Of a DNA stretch of 64,000 bases, positions 55,900 to 64,000 are shown piece after piece. Where the stretch lies: assembly GCA_015680685.1 (NCBI GenBank), contig MNCI01023945.1:1029513-1093512 (forward strand). The letters run 5' to 3'. A model generated the notes under the pieces. That model did not search any database. It was not told the DNA's origin and saw nothing but the letters and a program-made list of their open reading frames with translations. How positions within the stretch are numbered: position 1 is the stretch's first letter; the number at the start of each line of letters is the position of its first letter. The position numbers and the translations under genes are program-made. The DNA is from Gnetum montanum (lineage: Eukaryota > Streptophyta > Gnetopsida > Gnetales > Gnetaceae).

Positions 55900-57419
55900 G
55901 GGACACACCATCGAACCAAGCCGTCTACGCACACCTTGCAGAGGCAATCATTGATTTCCATAAAATGCTTGGCCTTATGGAGAAACTGTTGTTTCTGCCG
56001 ATGGTTCCACTCCTTTGGAAACTCTTGGGTTGTAAGGTAGGTGAGGATGTAGCTGAACTAAGGGGATTCCTTGGGTGCTTGAGGATCAACGTCACCTGTG
56101 AAGAGGAGTTCATCTGGAAACTGGTCGGATAAGGGCTCCTCCTCTTCTGCGTCATCCCATCATAACCAAGATAAGTGGTTAGCAACCACATTCTTGATCC
56201 CCTTTTAATCTACCATGGTAAGATCAAACTCCTGAAGAATCACCAGCCACCGGATTATGCGAGGGCTCACCGTTGGTTTGTTCACCAGGAACCGGATAGC
56301 ACTATGGTCCGTGTGCACAAACACCTCGTATCCGAGCACATAGTGCTAGAATTTGTCCAAGGTGAACACCACCGCCATCAACTCCTTCTCGGTGATGGTA
56401 TAGTTCAGCTGAGCATCCATAATGCTACAGCTTGCACAGTGGATATAATACGGACGTTTTTTATTATCACAATGTGTAAGCACAGCTCCTAAGATGTAGT
56501 TGGAGGCATCAGTCATAATGTGAAAGGGTCTGGACCAATCAAGTGCCTGTAGAAATGGAGCTTCTACGAGTTTCTGTTTTAGCTCTTTGAATGCAGACTC
56601 ACATTCCTTCGTCCAGATGAATGGAGCATCCTTCTTTGTAAGTTCTACCAATGGCCAGGCGATCTTTGAGAAGTGCTTAATGAAATGCCGGTAGTAACCA
56701 ATGTGTCCAAGGAATAACCGCACATCTTTGACGGTACTTGGTTGGCGGGTGATTCGTTGGATGACCCTGATCTTTTCAGGGTCTACGCTGATCCCTATTG
56801 ATGAGATGCGATGCCCTAGCACAATGCCCTCTTGGACCATCAAATGGCTCTTTTGCCAATTGAGCCACAGATTGGTGTCTACACACCTCTTTAGAACCTG
56901 CTCTAAATGGTCCAATGCTTGCTTGAACGTGGTCCCATAGGTGGAGAAGTTGAAGACTTCTACACCATTGCCAATTTGTTGCTGGAAGATGCTTAGGACA
57001 AGGCATTGGAACGTCATAGGCGCATTGCACAGGCCAAAGGGCATCTTCTTATATGAAAAAGTCCCCCATGGACTTGTGAACGTTGTTTTGGCCTGGTCCT
57101 CTGGTGCTATTTGGATTTGGTTATAACCACTATAACCATCCAAAAAACTGTAGTATTTGTGTCCTGCAATTGTGTCCAACACCTGGTCCACAAATGGGAG
57201 CGGGAAGTGGTCCTTAAAGGTTGCCATGTTGAGCAACCGGAAATCAATACAGACCCTCCACTTGCCACTTTTCTTGGGTACGATAATGAGTGGGCTAACC
57301 CATTCGCTATTGGCGACAGAATAGATGAATCTTTCCTTAAGTAATTGTTCGATTTCATCTTTTACGATTTGCTTCAATTTTGGATTCAACCATCTTTGTG
57401 GCTGTCGTCGTGGCTTCAT
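55900..57419 (-). pseudogene. Element 3 reverse transcriptase-RNase H, catalytic dyad missing
   Basis: 357 open codons (57419-56346) run from the primer-grip side of RT (EWVSPLIIVPKKSGKWRVC, HFPLPFVDQVLDTIAG, YSGYNQIQIAPEDQ, FSYKKMPFGLCNAP) through the connection domain into RNase H (FHIMTDASNYILGAVL, YTITEKELMAVVF), then a stop and further RNase H text to about 56150. At residue about 157 the strand that should carry the catalytic Asp pair reads VEVFNFSTYG: the dyad is gone and the frame is kept, so a small in-frame deletion of a multiple of three bases occurred. All other conserved RT blocks are in place. The enzyme cannot polymerise. Confidence 0.85.
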
Positions 57420-58205
57420 GGAAGAGTCAAGGTAGATCTGGTGCTGTTAGACCCTGGGATCAACTCCGGTCAACTCAGGATATAACCATGCGAATGCAGC
57501 AACCCATTTGTTTACCATCCCCAGCAATTTCTTTTTCTATTCAGGAGTAAGGGCAGCATTGATAATTACCGGCTTACCATTTTGCAAGAATGCATATTCC
57601 AAGTGAGCCGGTAAAGACTTTAGCTCCAAGGGCTCTTATTTGAAGCTCTCAGGGATTTGTAGTGTTCCCCAGTCATCTTGGTCATCAACAGTGGAGATCT
57701 GTTGATGTATCTCTTCCATATCATCCATGCTTTCAACATAGGCTTACACTAGCCCCTTAGACGATTCCATGCACAATGTGCTGCTAGTAGGATTAGCTGG
57801 CAGCCACTAGGTGCCCTCTTGGTTAGTGCCTACTACGTACAGACATTGTTGAATAGGTGATTCCTCGGTACACCGACTGCATGCTTGAATGGATATCTGC
57901 TTAGCGGGCCATAATTGCTGCACACAGTTGCACCTTAAGTCACTGTACGTGATGCATGGAACTCTTTTCTTCTCGATCTTCCCGAAAGGATTTTCCTTTG
58001 AAATTTTTAGGGATAGATCTCAGAGTCCTAATCGTGCATCCACTGTGCTTAGCTAGGCTCTTCCCATGATGATTAGGAGGTTCCCCTTATAGTTATCTAC
58101 ACGAATGACCAGGAAATCATCAGGATAGGACCACCCACAAACGGTGGTCACAATGTCCTCCACCAAACCCAAGGGAACAGTGATGGACTGGTCTGCTAAC
58201 TCAAG

Positions 58206-58412
58206 CTAGATGTTGCTTTTCTTTAGCGAGGGCAAGTTCCAGTTCTTGTACATGTCATGAGAGATCAAATTGACCCCTAACCCCAAGTCCAGAAGAGCTT
58301 TGCATAGCTTGTTCCCTGCCACCTGAAGATAGATGAGGGGGCTTCCCGGATCTGTCAATTTTCGGGGAAGAAAACCTGCTTTGATCCAGTCGGTCACGGC
58401 ATGTGTGAGCAT
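58206..58412 (-). pseudogene. Element 3 protease (retropepsin) fragment
   Basis: The text ALLDLGLGVNLIS is the active-site strand, with the D-L-G form common in Athila/Tat elements in place of D-S/T-G, preceded by GSPLIYLQVAGNKLC. Stops separate it from gag and RT. It would release gag and pol proteins from the polyprotein. Confidence 0.75.
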
Positions 58413-58879
58413 GACTGTCTGGATGTTGGAGTGTGGTGGAGCGGAGGACTACTTGGGCAGTATGATGGTAGAGGCGTTGGTAGGTTCAGAGGCACTGGCC
58501 ATAGGCGTAGGTGAGGGTGTGTTCAGATTATTGGGCTAGAAAAAAGGACGTTTGTGTGGCTTGGGTTCCGGTCCACTTGGCTAAGGTTGGTTGTAAGTTA
58601 ACAGCCCTTGTAGCATTTCGTTGCTATGGTTGTGGTGGTATTTCTCCCTGCATTGATGGAGTAGGTGGCAACTGAGTGGGATGGTGTGGAGGAGTGGCAA
58701 AAGAAGGTGATGGAGGATAGAAGAGATGTGAGTTTGCGCCCTGGGTGATGGAGATGAATGTCTAAAATACTCAGGGGGTGGTAGTAACTGGGAAAGGCCG
58801 CATGATTGGAAGAGTCTCTTGGAGAGACCAGCTACTGAACATAGTACCCATAAGGATCTGACTGCTTGTAAGGGTACTG

Positions 58880-60881
58880 CTACCTTGGAGGTGTCATCCC
58901 CCATGCTTGTGGTTGCTGCCACTTTTGGAAGTATTCATACAATTGTGGGGGCATTCCACTTGGATAATATCCTTGCTGCTGCTGGTGGAACCGCTTGGAA
59001 TTGCCTTGTGGATAAGGCAACCTTCGGGGTGTCTGCCATTGCGCCAAACGAGGGTTCAAGGCATACACCCCAGACTCCTGAAGGTGTGACACCACATGAC
59101 AACATCCCTTACGATGTTCATATTGGCATATGCCACATTCATCGTCCTCCTTGGTGTCAAAGTCTGCAACTTGCTCTACTATGGCAACTTTTCCCTTAAC
59201 CTTATGTTGGGCATGTTTAGCTTCCTTCTTCCTGCGCCGATCACGATCACTACCTTGTTCTTTGGACTCTTCTACAATTTTCAATACACTTTGGAATCTC
59301 TCGTCCAAAGAGTCTAACATTTTATCCACCTTTGCCGATATTTCATATGCAAACTTTTGTAACGGCAAAGTCTTCCTATTCACCGTTGCTTCCAACAGTG
59401 ACTCATCCTCCTCATCACAAAATCGAACCTCCTCCTCTTTTTGAGGGAAGGGTCCTAGTTGAATTCTTCTACACTCTCCTTTTTCCTAAGTTCTCCTTCT
59501 TCCTTGGCCACCTGATCAATGAGGCGTTGTAACTGATGGACCCTTAGCTCCTACAATCGTCCCTTGGTGTACACGCCCAAGGTCTTTCGCGTTTCAAAAC
59601 AGAGCCCATCAATGATGTGGCGAAGCTATGCCCATTGAGAGTAACCATGACTAGGGCACCGATGTAACAATGAGTAATACTTGCTGATGGCAGCATCCAA
59701 GGGTTCATGATTCCCTTGTTTCCAACCTTAGATCTGCCGTCTCAGATTCGCCACTCTAGAGTACGTTTGATGTTTGTCATGGAAGATTTCAAGTATCGTA
59801 CTCCATCTTCTGATTGATTCTAGCACCAAGTACCGGTACCAACTTTCAGCTTCTTTGATGAGTGTGCGAGGGAACAGCTTCAACTGTTGCCAATCATTAT
59901 CAATGTTTTGCAGGGTACAGGTGTCATGGAACGCCTGCAGGTCGGTTTGCGGATCACAGTTGTATCCCTCTTCAAATCTGGGGATGTTGTTCATATCAAC
60001 AAGCTTGATCTGACTATCCTTTATGTGCCTACTTGGAATGTGAACTACCTTTACGATTTGGAGCATGCTTCGAGTAGCTAACAATGGCTCGTTTGAATCA
60101 TAGTCCTATTGGGGACCATGACGTCTATGATGATTCCGACTACCCCTCCTTTCATGCTGGCAAGTATCATGTGATTGGTCGTGTGCTTCCTCACGTTGCC
60201 CTTCTAAACCTATTTACCACCATTCTTTCTCTCCAGCCTTTCCCTATTATGCTTAGAGCCTGAGTTGGAGGAAGGCGCAGGAGAGGGGGAGGATGGAGAA
60301 GAAGGAGAGGCATTGCCACCACTTCGGTGGTGATCTCCCCATCTACCCTAATGACGGCCTCGGTCATCCAACCTAGCCTTGCTGTGTGATCCTCCATCCC
60401 CTTGAGGATCGTGGTCACTTGGAGGTTTTCTCTGAATGATTGACTGGATGAACTCCTGCCCCAGGGGAAGTTCGATCGAATGGGTATCACGAAAGATAGG
60501 ATCCCCATCGTCTTGCAGCCCTTGTGACAATAAGGGGTTGCTAAATTATTTTCCCTTCTGCTGTTCATATCGCTCCGCCTGCTACTAATCTCTTGTCCGT
60601 TGAGCCTCCATGGGATGATAGTCTCGGTAGTCATGATCCTCCATGACATACTCCGCCACCCACTCCTGGATGCCTAATCTTCCTAGATTGTGATATAGCA
60701 TCGCAGGAGCCGCTCGTTCAAGTGGTAGCACGATGCTACCCTCCATGTCCTACCATCGGAGATGCTCATCCTAATGTAGGATGAATGTAAAATTAGGGAC
60801 ATATTCATTGGGATGTTTGTACACCACTTGACATTCTTGTGGCACCAGCGGTTCAAATACCTCTCTCTTGTGAGAAGACAT
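58880..60881 (-). pseudogene. Element 3 gag (degenerate)
   Basis: A likely start ATG at 60881 (MSSHKREVFEPL) lies about 150 bp inside the PBS. The gag domain is at 60084-59728 (LQAFHDTCTLQNIDNDW, LKLFPRTLIKEAESWYRYL, QTYSRVANLRRQ). A charged linker (59395-59130) leads to a variant zinc knuckle CGICQYEHRKGCC and then SHLQ, followed by a Gln/Pro/Tyr-rich tail ending QAWGMTPPR at 58880. Frames are broken between these blocks. Spacing and motifs match elements 1 and 2. Confidence 0.8.
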
Positions 60882-61028
60882 GTTGGATGTTAGATGGTCC
60901 ATATAATCGGTGTATGGTACTATTTACTTAAATTCGCCTAGCGTGCGTAAATATTTCTACCCTGGGTCCGTTCCAATGACTTAAATGATAAGTTCACTAT
61001 GGTCAGATGATGCATGAAAGACTGACAG

Positions 61029-61046
61029 TCCCCAGCAATGGCACCA
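61029..61046 (-). other. Primer-binding site (tRNA-Asp type) of element 3
   Basis: On the minus strand tggtgccattgctgggga lies one base after the 5' LTR end (61048). It matches the tRNA-Asp 3' end with transition changes only. Confidence 0.85.
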
Positions 61047-61047
61047 A

Positions 61048-61947
61048 TGATGAGCGGCTAGGTATCCCTACGCCCAACCATACGAATCACGAGCATTCAC
61101 GTGTGACTCGGTCGAAATTCGCAGACTGTAAGCACTTAACATACACCAGACTTCTAACCAGCGAAACCTTGGGTTAGAACGGTCATTGTCATCCTAATCT
61201 CGCTTATGAAGTTCTGTTTATGATGGTTAAGTGAGACTAAGGCTAATGATTTTTATATCTTTTTAATTATCTTTTCGATGACTAATTATCTTGGAAAATA
61301 AGGATAGAATATTAATTAATTTAAAATTATCTCAATCTAAATCTTAACTACTCCTAACATAAGTATCTGGTCCCATCTTCCGAGCACGTTCTGAGCATCT
61401 CCTAACACTTCTAGGTTACTAGACATTAAGCATCACTGGGCTTACCAAGTGTTTGGGTTACGTTCAAGATGGTCGTACTTATGGCCTTAACGAACTATGA
61501 ATGATCAATAGCGATTGAGATTATAATAACGAAAACATAAGTAATTAACAAGTAACTAATAAAGCATAAACATATTAAACTATTAAATGCATAAAATAAC
61601 TAAGTCCAAATGCTACAAGGATTGCTTAAATAGTTTGTCTTTATTGCCATCACGCCAATGGGCTCAGATACATCAACACTCGAATAAAGAGCTAATCACT
61701 TTTCTTACACCTGCTGCAGGCACTTGGAAAATATTCTATCTCTTGCAGGAACAAACTACAAGAGCTTCGCTACAACTACTCAAAAAGATGCCTAAATGAG
61801 GCGAAAGGCCCTCTTATTTATAGGCCAGGAAAGGTGGCTGTGTAAATGGGGCCACGTCGATGCAGGGAGGCTACGTCGATGGGCCCACGTCGACGCTGCC
61901 GCGTATACACGGCCCAGTCGACGCATTGACTTAATGACACTTCATCA
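61048..61947 (-). repeat. 5' LTR of element 3
   Basis: 900 bp, TG...CA ends, partner of 49431-50344. The promoter array here has one unit fewer (starts at 61855, 61874, 61888, 61902 and 61916 on +). Confidence 0.9.
61815..61929 (-). promoter_or_regulatory. 5' LTR promoter of element 3: TATA box and 14-bp palindrome units
   Basis: TATAAATA on the minus strand (61822-61815). Upstream units carry acgtcgat, acgtcgac, gcgtatac and agtcgacg, 14 bp apart after one 19-bp step. The palindromes GTCGAC and GTATAC are better preserved here than in the 3' LTR. Confidence 0.7.
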
Positions 61948-63135
61948 CTGACATATTCTAACAGAACCCCTCTAAAATCCTTTTTATATAAAATAACATT
62001 ATTCACCAGAAAGTTATTTATCTTTTTAAGAAAAGCTCTTCTTTGGCTCATGGTCAAATTATCTTGGACTTTTCTCAAAGCAAAGAACTCTAAAATTTCA
62101 TCATACCAATTTTCACCATGGAAATATATTGCAAAAATTTCAACTTCTATAGTCATTAGTTTGGATAATTCCATTCCTTTGACTATATTGCATAATTTTA
62201 GAGAAAATCTAAATCCATGAAGCTTAACAAGTCATTTTCCTCTTTTCAACCCAATTTCATTTTGAGCCAAAAATTGCTTAACAACAAGCTTTATTAGCAA
62301 AACATGAACCAAAGTGCTTTCTAAATAATATTTAAAATGTAATAGTACTTTGATAATAGTGTATGCCTATTTTTCTAAATTTAAAACCTTTAAGCTTGTG
62401 ACTAAAGAATTCAATTTGCTCATCCTAACCATCCTTTTTCTGAGTTAAAGCTACTGAATCATGAGAAGCAAAAGCATACAACCATAAGTCTTTTTTTTAA
62501 AAATTAAGGTCTAGCTAAATACGAAGCTTCTTGAATCATCTTTTTTATTTCTTCTAGTGCTTTCTTTGATTTGGGTATATTTATTACTTAAATATCCTTC
62601 TTGAGCATGCACATTAGGGGTTTGGTGATCTCAGTAAATCTTGGTATAAATTTCTTGACAAAATTTATTTCTCCAAAGAAGGATCTAAGAGACTTTTTGT
62701 TAGTAAAATGTTCAATATTTTGAACAACCTAGATCCTTACATTATCTATAGAAATACCCTTTTGGCAAATTATGTGGCCTAACAAGCTTCCAAATTTTAC
62801 CCTAAAAATTCTTTTCTTAGGATTCAAGGAAATACCATATTTTTCATATCTATTAAAAATCTATGGAAGGTAATTTATGTGATCCTCCTTCCTTTTAAAG
62901 TAAACAATAATATCATCTAGATAAATTACTATAAATTGGTCTATTAAACCTTTCAAAGATATGTCCATTGCACTCTAGAAAGTGGCTCCAGTGTTTGACA
63001 ATCCAACAAGCATTCTCTTATAAGTGAAAGTTCCCCACTTAGTGATGAAGGTTGTTTTATATCTATAATTTTTGTTCACCATAACTTAATTTTATCCTGA
63101 AAAATCATCCAAAAAAGAGTATAATTGACATCCTA
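61948..63135 (-). pseudogene. Old Ty3 element: reverse transcriptase-RNase H, right fragment
   Basis: On the minus strand from about 63120: text of the RT palm (ITKWGTFTYKRMLVGLSN, then GATF), the intact active-site strand YLDDIIVYFKRKEDH (about 62924-62880), the thumb/connection (GHIICQKGISI, LRSFFGEINFVKKFIPRF) and the RNase H end (62174-61948: FAIYFHGENWYDEILEF, INNFLVNNVILYKKDFRG). It continues, across element 3, into the integrase at 49430. The N-terminal RT is missing, cut by the LTR at 63136. Many stops are present. Confidence 0.8.
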
Positions 63136-63320
63136 TGTAACACCCTCTTTCCTATGCCTTAGGTTAGACATCATTACATTGGGAAGAATCCTTAATGAAA
63201 TGATTAGTCATGGCAAGAAACATGAATGAGCATACTACGTAGCGAAATGAACAAAGAAACCTAGCATGAGGCCATGACTCCAAAGAGAACATTGATGAGA
63301 CGCGACTTGCACTAGGCCAC

Positions 63321-63386
63321 GATATCGCGTCTTCTCCTGCGATATCGTGTACGCGATATCGCGTCGCGCCACCATTTCTATAAATA
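63321..63386 (+). promoter_or_regulatory. GATATC array and TATA box in the right-hand LTR
   Basis: The first and third sites sit in the perfect 10-14 bp palindromes cgatatcg and acgcgatatcgcgt. Spacings are 20 and 14. TATAAATAAG follows 19 bp after the array. Confidence 0.7.
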
Positions 63387-63635
63387 AGAGGCAGCACTCC
63401 CTTCATTTCCCAATCCTGGCTAGTGTAGCGAAGCTCTGGCAGATTGATCACTCCAGAGTTAGAATTTTTCCCCATGTGCCCGTAGTAGGAGTCCTAGAGT
63501 GAACGGCTCTTTATTCGAGCAGCTTGTAACCTGAACCCAAGTTGTGTACGGCAATAAAGATGAACTTGTTTGGATAAACCTTGCAGCACGTGGTTTCATT
63601 TATTGCTTTCATTTCCTGCTTTCCTAGTGCGTTCA

Positions 63636-63990
63636 AGTACGACTTGATTACGAGCGTCTACGGACGTGTACGGCTAGTCAAGGAATCGGCTGCTTGACGC
63701 AATGCATGAGTACGACTCAATTACGAGCATTGGATGCTTGGTAACCCAGTAGCGTATTCCAGGATTCTGCGCTTGGTAACTCCCGGGTCTAATGTGTACG
63801 GCTAGTTGAGGAATCGGCTGCTCATTGCTAGGCTAGATCGTGTGATAAGTACGACTTAGTTACGAGCACCCACGGGTGTGTACGGCTGGCTAAGGAATCG
63901 GCTGCTTATCACACGTAGGCTAAATAGGTGCCTCAGTACGACCCAGTAACGATTAGCGTTTGGTAAGCTGCAGTTGCATAGTTCATAGCG
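63636..63990 (+). repeat. Sub-repeats in the right-hand LTR
   Basis: agtacgac recurs at 63636, 63709, 63848 and 63935, each followed by a 't/c-agttacgagc'-like stretch. gtgtacggctagt-caaggaatcggctgct recurs at 63666, 63794 and 63878. Unit lengths vary (73-139 bp), so the units have diverged by indels. Confidence 0.75.
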
Positions 63991-64000
63991 TTTGGTAAGC

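Larger units (their letters stand above)
49431..61947 (-). mobile_element. Element 3: full-length Athila-like Ty3 retrotransposon
   Basis: 12.5 kb with LTRs of 900 bp (5', 61048-61947) and 914 bp (3', 49431-50344). On the minus strand the order is PBS, gag, protease, RT, RNase H, integrase, spacer, internal promoter-like array, ORF3, polypurine tract. Flanks are CTGAT (49426-49430) and CTGAC (61948-61952), a 5-bp target duplication with one transition. It split an older minus-strand Ty3 element. Coding regions are interrupted and catalytic residues lost, so it is not autonomous now, but it is the reference for the structures of elements 1 and 2. Confidence 0.9.
63136..64000 (+). repeat. LTR (partial, leaves the window) of a further LTR element
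   Basis: It starts TGTAACACCC at the point where RT text of the older element stops. It has a promoter array (GATATC at 63321, 63341 and 63355), TATAAATA at 63379-63386, an aataaagatgaac stretch, and U5-like text with gagtacgactcaattacgag and gcttggtaacccagtagcg, shared with the LTRs of elements 1-3. The end is not in the window, so LTR versus internal sequence cannot be separated beyond about 63900. Confidence 0.6.

Overview
The window looks like nuclear DNA of a seed plant. It is AT-rich, gene-poor and mostly made of nested, decayed LTR retrotransposons of types known only from plants. These are Athila-like Ty3 elements with a tRNA-Asp primer site and an extra ORF, a Sirevirus-like Ty1 element, a plant L1-type LINE and tRNA-derived SINE-like scraps. 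The one host gene I can support belongs to a plant-specific family. The size and age of the repeat layers would suit a gymnosperm, but that is a guess.

Layout. 1-9015: old intergenic DNA with a diverged array of hairpin-like units (about 2280-4160), short minisatellites and, on the minus strand, a Ty3 gag-protease remnant (7.7-9.0 kb). 9016-16121: element 1 (+), an Athila-like element with a 5' LTR, tRNA-Asp PBS, gag, no RT or integrase, an internal promoter-like region and an extra ORF ('ORF3'). 16122-21731: a degenerate Ty1/copia element (-) abutting ORF3. 21732-24130: AT-rich DNA with SINE-like scraps. 24130-25410 and 42469-43010: two parts of one LINE (-), split by element 2. 25411-42468: element 2 (+), a relative of element 1 with gag, protease and ORF3 but no RT or integrase, both LTRs, and a 5-bp target duplication GCATT. 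Inside it at 31488-37873 sits a Sirevirus-like element that has also lost pol and keeps gag and an envelope-like ORF. 43359-46408: the host gene (-), a three-exon EFFECTOR OF TRANSCRIPTION (GIY-YIG plus HRT zinc finger) gene that appears intact. 48340-63135: an old Ty3 element (-) split by element 3 (49431-61947, -), a 12.5-kb full-length Athila-like element with gag, PR, RT, RNase H, integrase and ORF3, but with RT and integrase catalytic residues lost. 63136-64000: the start of another LTR that leaves the window.

Most interesting pattern. The LTR promoters of these elements carry arrays of short palindromes at a 14-bp period just upstream of the TATA box. A second copy of that arrangement (14-bp array plus TATA) sits inside each Athila-like element, 0.35-0.6 kb upstream of ORF3. 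An acceptor-like site lies directly before the ORF3 ATG. The Sirevirus-like element shows the same logic with a different palindrome. The 5' and 3' LTRs of element 3 differ in length by exactly one 14-bp unit. I infer that the downstream ORF is, or was, expressed from its own LTR-like internal promoter, and that pol-less derivatives kept this promoter-ORF cassette.
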